Shown: piece after piece, positions 18,226-25,559 of the stretch | Layout: the number at the start of each line of letters is the position of its first letter | Numbering within the stretch: the stretch's first letter is position 1 | Assembly (NCBI GenBank): GCA_002305275.1 | Contig: DBQO01000022.1 | Location: 51,689 to 115,688 of the forward strand | Origin: Bacteroidales bacterium UBA1392 | GTDB taxonomy: Bacteria; Bacteroidota; Bacteroidia; Bacteroidales; UBA932 | Reading direction: 5' to 3' | DNA: 64,000 bases | Program-made: the position numbers and the translations under genes | The notes under the pieces: model-generated | Database searches by the model: none | What the model was told of the DNA's origin: nothing | The model's input: only the letters and a program-made list of their open reading frames with translations

Positions 18226-18627
18226 TTAAATCTTTTCCTGGATTGACTGATAATTAACCGGAATGATACCGTCTAAGAGTTCTCCTCCGATAATGTATTT
18301 GTCAACGATTTCCAGCGCCCTGGCTGAATCAACATGACTGAAAACTACGGGATCTTTACCCGGGACGGCAACTTCGATGGTAGGCTCTGCGTAACAGTAG
18401 CCCATACAACCTCCTTGGGTAACAACGACAGGGAGGGAGTCCTGCTCAACCTTCCGCAGAAGCGTATTCATCACTTCGCGCGCACCGGCAGCAATACCGC
18501 AAGTTGCCATTGCTACCCTAATTCTGACCATCTCCTCCGCTTTATCACTCTTCTCGCGAATTGAGATGTCCGACTTAAGGCTTTGCTTCATTTTACGCAA
18601 ATCATCAAGCGATTTAATTTTGTTCAT
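18226..18627 (-). CDS. Small [2Fe-2S] thioredoxin-like ferredoxin (HndB-like)
   Basis: A 133-residue protein whose C-terminal two thirds is a thioredoxin-like ferredoxin. The cluster cysteines are CGIAAG around residue 43 (only one Cys, where the classical pattern has two) and GGCMGYC around 73-77. The partial cysteine set suggests an unusual or incomplete cluster. The same small gene accompanies NuoF-like hydrogenase genes in clostridia, as HndB. It is the first gene of the catalytic unit, behind a strong promoter at 18699-18729, and 4 bases before hydB. Family secure, exact role in electron transfer uncertain. Confidence 0.8.
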   Translation of the reverse strand: MNKIKSLDDLRKMKQSLKSDISIREKSDKAEEMVRIRVAMATCGIAAGAREVMNTLLRKVEQDSLPVVVTQGGCMGYCYAEPTIEVAVPGKDPVVFSHVDSARALEIVDKYIIGGELLDGIIPVNYQSIQEKI

Positions 18628-18698
18628 ATTTGTGAGTTTTTTATTATAAAATGTTTATTGTTGTGACAGAATAAACGTGGTTTTCCCGAAATAAAGTC

Positions 18699-18729
18699 CA
18701 AACATAGCCATATTATTTCTCAAAAACAA
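18699..18729 (-). promoter_or_regulatory. Promoter of the catalytic hydrogenase genes
   Basis: On the minus strand: TTTG (18726-18729), a 19-base spacer, then TATGTTTG (18699-18706). Both elements match the Bacteroidetes -33/-7 consensus at ideal spacing. It lies in the 111-base gap just after the regulatory genes, so hydABC can be transcribed separately from them. Confidence 0.75.
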
Positions 18730-18738
18730 AAGAAATTT

Positions 18739-19266
18739 TCAGATGTTGCTGCTCACCATCTCATATACAAGGTTCATCACCTGCGGATCGTTGAGAGGCA
18801 GCCCATCCAGGGCCTCGTCCAGTTCCTTCGTACTTATGCTGAAATCATTCTCATCTGTAATGTAATGCAGAACTATATTGATGTCAGGATTGGCTCCGAG
18901 CAGCAGGACATAGGCATTTGCCAGGTCTCCCATCGGAGGCCGGTCAATGTGACTCAGACCATATTCCGCTCTGACCGTAGTACCCACTCCGACAGTTGAG
19001 TCGATAGTGAGGGAGCCTCCCGCCTGTTCGGCGCCCTGCCTCAAAAGAGGGAGTCCGAGTCCCACCTTACGGGTAGTTCGGGTGGTGCAATAAGGGTCGG
19101 TCACCTTTGCCACCATTTCAGGGGTCATCCCCTTTCCATCGTCACGAACGGAAATTGAGAGCAGATCGCGTGCAATGGATACAAGCACCTCTATCCATAT
19201 ATTTTTGGCTCCCGCCGAAATGGAGTTTTGGACTATGTCCAGAATATGCATAGCAAGATCGTTCAT
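18739..19266 (-). CDS. Histidine-kinase-like ATPase (GHKL), hydrogenase regulatory cluster
   Basis: A 175-residue protein that is essentially a stand-alone GHKL ATP-binding domain. The N box is HILDIVQNSISAGA at the very start, G1 is RDDGKGMT and G2 is KVGLGLPLL. There is no full dimerisation/phosphoacceptor domain before it, and about 60 residues of unknown fold follow. Similar short ATPases sit in the hydrogenase clusters of clostridia. It may be a split kinase or an anti-sigma type regulator. I start at the ATG at 19266; a TTG at 19281 would overlap the PHP gene. 11-base gap to the PHP stop. Confidence 0.78.
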   Translation of the reverse strand: MNDLAMHILDIVQNSISAGAKNIWIEVLVSIARDLLSISVRDDGKGMTPEMVAKVTDPYCTTRTTRKVGLGLPLLRQGAEQAGGSLTIDSTVGVGTTVRAEYGLSHIDRPPMGDLANAYVLLLGANPDINIVLHYITDENDFSISTKELDEALDGLPLNDPQVMNLVYEMVSSNI

Positions 19267-19277
19267 ACTGTAAAGAT

Positions 19278-20024
19278 TCAATCAAGTGAAACATACCGCC
19301 CATCCTGCCCCCTCAGCGCCATCGCTACTTCCGCAAAGGTGAGTTCGCGGAGATGGAAAGTGCATCCGGAAGAGAGAAAATCTTCCTGATAATGGGCATC
19401 CGAAGAGCGGATGAAACGATATTTTGAAAGATATTTATGAGTTTGAAGCAAATTGTTGAGATCGCATCGGGATGAAATTTCCAGGGAATCAGGCTTTAAG
19501 TCAAAGGGAATAAATCCCAGCTGGCTCAGCACCGAATCACGGCTTTTATCCACATGCGCCAATATAAAAATGCCATCCAGACTTCTGATAAAGGCCTCCA
19601 CCTGCTCCAACGATTGGTCTATCGCAGATATTAGGAGATATTCCTCCTCACCCAATATATTTTCATCACGATCTACCCACATCTGGTAACCGAATTTTTC
19701 AGGAACGTTTGGTATTGGAGGAAGGTGCTTGGTGAGATATTCCTGTAGCATATCGAGTCTTTTCCGATCTTCTACAAAAGCGAGACAATGAACCTCTTCC
19801 CGTGTGGTAATTTCAGCTCCACAGAGCACCAGGATGCCGTTTTCTTTACCAAGATCACGTATCTCGGGACATTGACGGGTACTATTGTGGTCGGTTATGC
19901 CCACAATACTGTACCCCTTCTCCCGAGCGCGGCTGACGATGAATCTCGGAGTCATCTCGATGTCACCGCAGGGGGAGAGAAAAGTGTGATTATGCAGATC
20001 CCCTTTGTATGACCCAAGCTCCAC
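19278..20024 (-). CDS. PHP-domain metal-dependent phosphoesterase
   Basis: A 248-residue PHP protein. The HxH motif is DLHNHTFLSPCG near residue 10; ITDHNS near 43 and an LCGAEITT strand near 67 supply further metal ligands, with LAHVDKS near 155 and SSDAHYQ near 212. PHP enzymes hydrolyse phosphoesters with two or three bound metals, and the substrate here is unknown. The initiation codon appears to be GTG at 20024. The gene sits between the DRTGG gene (5-base gap) and the GHKL ATPase, which ties it to hydrogenase regulation. That link is inferred from position only. Confidence 0.85.
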   Translation of the reverse strand: MELGSYKGDLHNHTFLSPCGDIEMTPRFIVSRAREKGYSIVGITDHNSTRQCPEIRDLGKENGILVLCGAEITTREEVHCLAFVEDRKRLDMLQEYLTKHLPPIPNVPEKFGYQMWVDRDENILGEEEYLLISAIDQSLEQVEAFIRSLDGIFILAHVDKSRDSVLSQLGFIPFDLKPDSLEISSRCDLNNLLQTHKYLSKYRFIRSSDAHYQEDFLSSGCTFHLRELTFAEVAMALRGQDGRYVSLD

Positions 20025-20029
20025 GGTGG

Positions 20030-20362
20030 TTAGTTTATGAGAGACCAGAGTTTACCCGTAAATTCGAAACAGGATTTATCGGTACCGAGAATGGGGAGGC
20101 CCTCCTCATTGGAAACCTCCATTGCATCCTCATCCGGCTTCAGTCCTTTGACCAAAACTATGGCAGCAAGATCTTTAAGAGAAGCCACCGCCATTATGTT
20201 TTTGTGTGTCTGAAGAGTGACCCAAACTTCACCTTCCTGTGAAAAGCCCATAACGTCAGAGAGCAGGTCCGATACATATCCGCCCTCAATTTCCCTGTCA
20301 AGTCCATTTTCTCCCGAAAATACCTGCAAGTTCATTTCTTGCACAAGTTGTCTAATAGTCAT
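20030..20362 (-). CDS. DRTGG-domain protein (second copy)
   Basis: A 110-residue protein consisting of one DRTGG-type domain: TIRQLVQEMNLQVFSG at the start, then GGYVSDLLSDVMG near residue 28, matching the family core. DRTGG domains occur in nucleotide-binding and CBS-linked regulators and are thought to bind ligands. It overlaps the sensor hydrogenase stop by 11 bases. A related protein opens the same operon at 22111-22455, so the operon carries two divergent copies. Confidence 0.75.
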   Translation of the reverse strand: MTIRQLVQEMNLQVFSGENGLDREIEGGYVSDLLSDVMGFSQEGEVWVTLQTHKNIMAVASLKDLAAIVLVKGLKPDEDAMEVSNEEGLPILGTDKSCFEFTGKLWSLIN

Positions 20363-21692
20363 ATCTTTTGCCCCATATTTCTTCCATCAGAGCGATGGCC
20401 TCGTCTACCTTCAGCGTGCCTTTCCTTTCATTGGCAATCTGCATGAAGACGCAATTGTTAATATTTCTCTCACCATTGACGATATCTCCGGCGAGAGCCT
20501 CACAGTTGGGAGAACCGCAGGCACCGCAATCAATGCCCGGTAACGTATGCTTCAGCTTACGCACCTCTTCCATCTTGCGGATGGCCTCCTTTATATCCCT
20601 TCCGTATTTCATAAAGGCGCGTGGTTGCACCCTGCTGAATACCATATAATCAGCGCAATATTTGCGAAAATCCTTGATGTATGGATTAACCCATGGAGCG
20701 GTCGATGCCCTCTTATGGAGGCCGTCAGCTACAAGAAAACGGTTGCCTCTTACAAGGATACCCCCCGAACAGGACTCATCGCAGCATCTGAGTTCCAAAA
20801 AGTCCACTCCCTCTATATCCCCATTCTCTACCTTTTCCAAAAACTCTATCACATTGTCCATACCATCTATAGCGAGAGCTACGCCACGTATGGCATTGGA
20901 CTCGCCGCGGGTGGTGGACCAGCGGATGGCATTTGAGGTTATCTCCTCATTAATACGAATGTTATTCTCCGTACAACTATGGTTTCTATGTACCATCATC
21001 ACTTTGCTATAGAGCAGATCCATATTGATGGCTCCGGTAATCGGAGATACATATCCTCCGACAGGGTCTTTGACCGCCGCAATCTTCGCCACGCAGGGTG
21101 TGAGATAGAATATGCCCAAATCCTCTTCCGGAATACCTGCATCCCGATATTTGCTCTTGTAATATTGAGCTGTAATCTCCAAGGGCGGTAAAAGAGTCAT
21201 TATGTTGTCCACCAACGAAGGGAAACGCACCTGTACCAGGCGAACTATGGCAGGGCAATAAGAGGAAATTAAAGGTCTGGAATCAGCCGGAGCCTCTTCT
21301 ATATAGCGGTTCATCTCCTCTATCAGATAATCTACACCCAGTTCCACCGGACTTACCTCCGTAAATCCAAGCGAGCCTATAATACGGTTGATTTCGTTCA
21401 TCTCTATCCTATCCTCAAACTGGGAATAGAAGAGGCTCGGCACCAGCAACAAGCGGTGTTTGTAAGCAAAAATATGGTCGAAATCATCATCTACCACACG
21501 TATCGCATTCGTTGGACATTCACGATAGCAACGGCCACAATCGATGCAGAGGTCACTATGGATTACAGCCTTGCCACCCTTGACCCTCAATGCCTCAGTA
21601 GGACACACTTTCATACAGTGTGAACAACCTACGCAAAGATCAGTCATGATCTCCAATCCACGGTAGTATCTGCAATGTGCACCCTCTGCCAT
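20352..21692 (-). CDS. Hydrogenase-like iron-sulfur sensor protein (HfsB/group C-D type)
   Basis: A 446-residue relative of HydA with altered active-site loops. Two ferredoxin clusters (Cys20-30 and Cys49-59) precede a hydrogenase large-subunit domain. Its H-cluster motifs are SSYCPAI (Cys146), LTPCVAK (Cys200) and RCCDESCSGG (Cys303/304/308) in place of TSCCPAW, MPCIAKK and MACPGGC. A C-terminal [4Fe-4S] module of the CGACGSPNC type (Cys389-414) ends the protein. The cysteines that hold the H-cluster are kept but the proton-pathway surroundings differ, as in the putative sensory groups C and D. There is no PAS domain. A role in sensing H2 or redox state for the cluster is inferred from family and context. 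Confidence 0.85.
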   Translation of the reverse strand: MAEGAHCRYYRGLEIMTDLCVGCSHCMKVCPTEALRVKGGKAVIHSDLCIDCGRCYRECPTNAIRVVDDDFDHIFAYKHRLLLVPSLFYSQFEDRIEMNEINRIIGSLGFTEVSPVELGVDYLIEEMNRYIEEAPADSRPLISSYCPAIVRLVQVRFPSLVDNIMTLLPPLEITAQYYKSKYRDAGIPEEDLGIFYLTPCVAKIAAVKDPVGGYVSPITGAINMDLLYSKVMMVHRNHSCTENNIRINEEITSNAIRWSTTRGESNAIRGVALAIDGMDNVIEFLEKVENGDIEGVDFLELRCCDESCSGGILVRGNRFLVADGLHKRASTAPWVNPYIKDFRKYCADYMVFSRVQPRAFMKYGRDIKEAIRKMEEVRKLKHTLPGIDCGACGSPNCEALAGDIVNGERNINNCVFMQIANERKGTLKVDEAIALMEEIWGKRYDY

Positions 21693-21697
21693 AAAGT

Positions 21698-22108
21698 TCA
21701 GAATCTAATGAAAAAATCCAAGACCGTACCCTTGTTAACCTCCGAGGTTATTTTAAAGTCATCTACATTGGCACGTATATTCGGTAGTCCCATTCCTGCT
21801 CCAAAGCCCATGTCACGCACCTCCTGAGATGCAGTGGAATAGCCCTTTTCCATAGCCTGCGCTATATTGGGTATGCCGGGGCCCTCATCATCAAGAACCA
21901 CCCGGATGCCGGATTCATCGACACCTGCGGTGATAACTCCCCGCCATGCGTGGGCGACAATATTGACCTCAGCTTCATACATCGCAACAACCACACGTTT
22001 AATTATATCAGGTGGTACTCCGAGTTGTTTGAGTACACGCTTGATCTGCGATGAAGCATGGCCGGCTTTATTGAAATCGCCTCCTACAACTGTGTAAACA
22101 AGTTCCAT
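21698..22108 (-). CDS. Anti-sigma-factor-like ATP-binding protein (RsbW/SpoIIAB type)
   Basis: A 136-residue GHKL ATPase. The N box is AMYEAEVNIVAHAW near residue 43, G1 is DDEGPGIPN near 72, and G2 is GFGAGMGLPNI near 100. It has the overall layout of serine kinases such as RsbW and SpoIIAB, which control partner proteins by phosphorylation or sequestration. No cognate anti-anti-sigma (STAS) gene is nearby. I start at the ATG at 22108; the codon at 22114 is TTG and would overlap the previous gene. 5-base gap to the sensor gene. Confidence 0.83.
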   Translation of the reverse strand: MELVYTVVGGDFNKAGHASSQIKRVLKQLGVPPDIIKRVVVAMYEAEVNIVAHAWRGVITAGVDESGIRVVLDDEGPGIPNIAQAMEKGYSTASQEVRDMGFGAGMGLPNIRANVDDFKITSEVNKGTVLDFFIRF

Positions 22109-22110
22109 AA

Positions 22111-22455
22111 TCAATATACAGGCTTAAGACCTGCGTTATAGAGCAGACCGGATGTCTTAAACATGGAGAACTCGGTGGTGATGATAGTCATATCATTGTC
22201 ATCCGCCAGTTCTATCATATCCTGGGTAACCTTCTTGTCACGCACGATAAGAATATATTTAAGGTCGGACATTTCGGCCGTCCTTATGGACTGAATGTTG
22301 CTAAGTCCCGTCACAAGCAGGAAATCGGTAATTCGCAGTGTCAGCACATCACTCATCAAATCGGAAGAAAAGGCATACTCAACTGACTCGTCAAGGTTTT
22401 GCTCTCCGCATATAACCTTTCCTTCAACAAGGGCGACTATCTCTTTTAGTTTCAT
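22111..22455 (-). CDS. DRTGG-domain protein (first copy)
   Basis: A 114-residue protein with the same plan as the 20030-20362 product: KLKEIVALVEGKVICG start, then an AFSSDLMSDVLTL core and an IITTEFSMFKTSGLLY end. It is probably a small ligand-binding regulator. It is the first gene of the regulatory transcript, 45 bases downstream of a good promoter. The two copies align over their length but share only scattered residues, so the duplication is old or the copies are specialised. Confidence 0.7.
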   Translation of the reverse strand: MKLKEIVALVEGKVICGEQNLDESVEYAFSSDLMSDVLTLRITDFLLVTGLSNIQSIRTAEMSDLKYILIVRDKKVTQDMIELADDNDMTIITTEFSMFKTSGLLYNAGLKPVY

Positions 22456-22499
22456 AAAAAATATATAATTAAAGGGCTGTTATTATGTTTGTCAGGCGA

Positions 22500-22530
22500 C
22501 AAATATAGCATCATTAAATGAAAAATGCAA
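22500..22530 (-). promoter_or_regulatory. Promoter of the hydrogenase regulatory genes
   Basis: On the minus strand: TTG (22528-22530), a 20-base spacer, then TATATTTG (22500-22507). It lies between tcdA and the first DRTGG gene, overlapping the tcdA 3' end. Confidence 0.65.
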
Positions 22531-23218
22531 CTGCTGTTTGAGCACATGCAAGTCCGAAAGCTGCCGGGAGATAGGATATGGTTCCCACCTGGGATTTCTT
22601 ATTGGTTTCCTCTACCGGGATAATGGCTTCGCGGTCGGGCAGTTCCTCCGAAAAGACTACTTTAAAACCCTTTAAAATGCCCTCCTTGCGAAGTTTTTTA
22701 CGTATAATGTAGGCAAAAGGGCAGTTAAAGGATTTGGAAATATCGGCAATCCTGACCCTGGTCATATCAAATTTGGCTCCGGCACCCATGGAGGAGACGA
22801 GAGGTATTCTATGGGACATGCAGTAGCAAATGAGTGCTATCTTTGGGGAGAGGGTATCAATGGCATCCACGAGAAAGTCTATCCGGTGTCCGGAGAGAAG
22901 CTGTTCTACATTTTCCGGAGTTATATAATCATTTATTATAGTCAGAGAAATTTCGGGGTTGATATCCCGCAGGCGCTCAGCCATCACTTCAGTCTTGGGT
23001 CTGCCTGTGGTAGACTCCAGCGCAAGCAACTGACGGTTGCGGTTGGAAATGGAAACATTGTCGGAATCGAGTATCAGCAATGATCCCACACCAGCACGAG
23101 TCAGCATTTCGGCGGCGTAAGCGCCTACTCCTCCAAGCCCTATGACCGCAATGTGGGCGTCGCGCAGCCTCTGCATTTGCTCCGGATCGAGGAGCAATCT
23201 TGTCCTCTCCTGCCACAT
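22514..23218 (-). CDS. tcdA: tRNA threonylcarbamoyladenosine dehydratase
   Basis: A 234-residue ThiF/E1-like enzyme that adenylates and cyclises the t6A modification at position 37 of tRNA (ct6A). The nucleotide motif IGLGGVGAYAAEMLTRAG is near residues 26-43, followed by DSDNVSISNRNRQ and the metal/ATP region SSMGAGAKFD. The E. coli homologue has a catalytic Cys; here a Cys lies in SFNCPFAYI. The ATG at 23218 is used since the earlier candidate overlaps mazG; the gap to mazG is then 1 base. Confidence 0.9.
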   Translation of the reverse strand: MWQERTRLLLDPEQMQRLRDAHIAVIGLGGVGAYAAEMLTRAGVGSLLILDSDNVSISNRNRQLLALESTTGRPKTEVMAERLRDINPEISLTIINDYITPENVEQLLSGHRIDFLVDAIDTLSPKIALICYCMSHRIPLVSSMGAGAKFDMTRVRIADISKSFNCPFAYIIRKKLRKEGILKGFKVVFSEELPDREAIIPVEETNKKSQVGTISYLPAAFGLACAQTAVAFFI

Positions 23219-23219
23219 A

Positions 23220-24020
23220 TCAAAGTCCCTTCTTTTTTGCCTCATCCCAGATCTCTTCCATCTCGTCGAGGGTCATATCCTTTAAATTGCGTCCAAGCTC
23301 CTTGCTCTTAAGCTCAAGGTAGGTAAATCTCTCCTTGAACCTACGGCAGGTCATCTCCAGAGCAGTATCCGGATTGAGGTCGTATAGACGCGCCGCATTT
23401 ACAATTGAAAATAGCAGATCACCCAACTCGCTTTCAGCCCTTGCAACCGACTCCGGATCGGAAGCCTCCATAGAGTCGAGCTCCGTGCGAAACTCCCTTA
23501 TCTCTTCGGCCACCTTATCCCATACCTGCGATCGCTCCTCCCAGTCAAACCCAACTGCCCTTGCCTTGTCCTGCATACGATAAGCCTTTAGCAGCGAAGG
23601 TAAGGATTCCGGGACTCCGGAAAGCACCGTCTTGTTACCACCCTTTTCCGTCTGTTTTAGGGACTCCCAGTTGCGTATCACTTGAGCGGAATCCTCCACG
23701 GAAGTGGCTGAAAAGACATGCGGGTGACGATAGACAAGCTTTTCGTTGAGCATGTTTATCACATCGGTGATATCGAAGGTACCTTCTTCACTGCCTATTT
23801 TGGCGTAAAAAACAATATGGAGCAAAATATCTCCCAACTCCTTTGCAATATTGCGCGAATCACCCGCAAGGATGGCTTCACTCAGCTCGTAAGTCTCTTC
23901 TATGGTGAGCGGTCTAAGGGATTCAACTGTCTGTTCCCTATCCCAGGGACATTTGGCACGAAGCTCATCCATGATGTCGAGCAACCGCTCAAATGCCTGC
24001 AATCTGATATCTTTCTCCAT
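23220..24020 (-). CDS. mazG: Nucleoside triphosphate pyrophosphohydrolase
   Basis: A 266-residue MazG with two tandem MazG domains. The first carries CPWDREQT near residue 20, then IEETYELSEAI and KELGDILLHIVFYA, which supply the glutamates and aspartate for Mg binding. The second has EESELGDLLF-like residues near 205 (SELGDLLFSIVNAARLYDL). MazG hydrolyses NTPs and dNTPs to NMPs and may lower (p)ppGpp in stress. The gene is divergent from the CoA-transferase gene. A minus-strand TAATTTTG (-7 type) sits at 24043-24050. Confidence 0.93.
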   Translation of the reverse strand: MEKDIRLQAFERLLDIMDELRAKCPWDREQTVESLRPLTIEETYELSEAILAGDSRNIAKELGDILLHIVFYAKIGSEEGTFDITDVINMLNEKLVYRHPHVFSATSVEDSAQVIRNWESLKQTEKGGNKTVLSGVPESLPSLLKAYRMQDKARAVGFDWEERSQVWDKVAEEIREFRTELDSMEASDPESVARAESELGDLLFSIVNAARLYDLNPDTALEMTCRRFKERFTYLELKSKELGRNLKDMTLDEMEEIWDEAKKKGL

Positions 24021-24081
24021 TGGCTTTTTTGTTAAACATCGGCAAAATTACCAAAAGTTTCCCAAATCGGATATGTTTTAA

Positions 24082-24089
24082 TACATTTG
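24082..24089 (+). promoter_or_regulatory. -7 element for the CoA-transferase gene
   Basis: TACATTTG matches TAnnTTTG and lies 50 bases before the start at 24140. The -33 is not clear. Confidence 0.5.
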
Positions 24090-24139
24090 CACCCTACATT
24101 AATCATTAACTGAAAGTAACGGGAAAAAACAGTACTGAA

Positions 24140-25441
24140 ATGCGAAATATCAAGTTTATCAGCGCCGATGAGGCAGTAAAAGTGGTAAAATCGGGTGACC
24201 ACGTCCATTTGAGCAGCGTTGCAAGCGCTCCCCAAATCCTGATACAGGCACTTTGTCGCCGCGGTGATGCGGGCGAACTCAGGGATGTACGCATCCATCA
24301 CCTCCATACCGAGGGTGAAGCCCCCTACGCTGACCCCAAATACGAAGGTATCTTCTTCCATCAGGCATTTTTCGTAGGAAGCAATGTACGCAAGAGCGTT
24401 CAGGCCGGCTACGCCGATTATATTCCCATTTTACTGGGCGAGACACAGAAGCTCTACAGGGGCGGCTATCTCCCCTGCAATGTGGCAATGATACAGGTAT
24501 CTCCGGTTGATGAACACGGATACGTCTCCCTCGGCACCTCGGTTGATGCTACTTTGGCTGCAATAGAGTGCGCCGAACACGTCATAGCTGTAGTCAACGA
24601 AAATGTACCCCGCTCCTGGGGAGATGCGATGATACCACTATCCATGATAGATTTGTTTGTGGAAGACAATACTCCACTGGAGCCGGCTCACTTCACCGAG
24701 CCAACGGAGATAGAGAAGGCAATCGGTATGCACTGTGCCAACCTCATAGAGGATGGTGCCACTCTCCAGTTGGGAATAGGGGCAATTCCAAATGCCGTTT
24801 TGGCTCAGCTTGGCAATCATAAAAACCTCGGCATCCACACGGAGATGTTTGCAGATGGTGTACTCCCCCTGGTGGAAAAAGGGGTAATCAATGGAGCCAA
24901 CAAAACCCTGGACAAAGGCAAAATGGTAGCCACCTTCCTGATGGGTTCGCAGACCTGCTACGACTTCATAGATGACAACCCGATGGTATTGATGATGGAT
25001 GTCGGTTACACCAATGACCCCTTTGTCATTGCGCAGAATCCTATGGTTACCGCTATCAACTCGGCACTCCAAGTGGATATCACAGGTCAGGTGTGCGCCG
25101 ACTCTCTGGGCACCAAATTCTACTCCGGCGTAGGTGGACAGATGGACTTTACCTACGGCGCCTCCAGATCCAGGGGCGGCAAGGCAATAATTGCAATGCC
25201 TTCAGCCACCAATAAAGGTGTGAGCAAGATCTCCCCGATCCTGACTCCCGGTGCAGGTGTAGTCACTACACGCAACCACATACATTGGTTTATCACGGAG
25301 TATGGAGCAGTAAATCTCTACGGCAAGTCGCTTCAGGAGCGGGCAAAGCTTATCATCAGCATCGCTCATCCCGATGCGAGAGAGGAGCTTGACAAAGCTG
25401 CATTTGAGCGTTTCGGCCCACATTTTCACTTCATAAAATAG
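24140..25441 (+). CDS. Acetyl-CoA hydrolase/CoA-transferase (4-hydroxybutyrate CoA-transferase type)
   Basis: A 433-residue class I CoA-transferase. The active-site glutamate is in HTEMFADG near residue 233; GIGAIPNAVL precedes it and GGQMDFTYGASRSRGGKAI near 333 and EYGAVNLYGKSLQERA near 393 form the CoA pocket. Enzymes of this group move CoA between acetate and acids such as butyrate, propionate, succinate or 4-hydroxybutyrate in fermentation. The choice between these cannot be made from the sequence. It is a single-gene unit with its own promoter-like element and a strong terminator. Length is normal. Confidence 0.9.
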   Translation: MRNIKFISADEAVKVVKSGDHVHLSSVASAPQILIQALCRRGDAGELRDVRIHHLHTEGEAPYADPKYEGIFFHQAFFVGSNVRKSVQAGYADYIPILLGETQKLYRGGYLPCNVAMIQVSPVDEHGYVSLGTSVDATLAAIECAEHVIAVVNENVPRSWGDAMIPLSMIDLFVEDNTPLEPAHFTEPTEIEKAIGMHCANLIEDGATLQLGIGAIPNAVLAQLGNHKNLGIHTEMFADGVLPLVEKGVINGANKTLDKGKMVATFLMGSQTCYDFIDDNPMVLMMDVGYTNDPFVIAQNPMVTAINSALQVDITGQVCADSLGTKFYSGVGGQMDFTYGASRSRGGKAIIAMPSATNKGVSKISPILTPGAGVVTTRNHIHWFITEYGAVNLYGKSLQERAKLIISIAHPDAREELDKAAFERFGPHFHFIK

Positions 25442-25488
25442 TTCCCGAGGTACAGGTTGCATGTTGCCTGTTGCGCGGTACGTTTTAG

Positions 25489-25525
25489 AGTCCTGAGTTA
25501 ATAATAATTAGCTCAGGACTTTTTT
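25489..25525 (+). terminator. Rho-independent terminator after the CoA-transferase gene
   Basis: AGTCCTGAG pairs perfectly with CTCAGGACT (9 base pairs, 14-base loop) and six T residues follow directly. Confidence 0.88.
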
Positions 25526-25526
25526 G

Positions 25527-25534
25527 TAAATTTG
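25527..25534 (+). promoter_or_regulatory. -7 element of the first GH2 gene
   Basis: TAAATTTG, a TAnnTTTG match, starts within two bases of the terminator U-tract and 26 bases before the GH2 start at 25560. Confidence 0.5.
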
Positions 25535-25559
25535 CAGATACAACTATTTATATCCTATA

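Noticed and set aside
24140..25441. Specific naming of the CoA-transferase as butyrate, propionate or 4-hydroxybutyrate enzyme
   Set aside because: The active-site motifs are shared by the whole class; no residue seen by eye separates the substrates.
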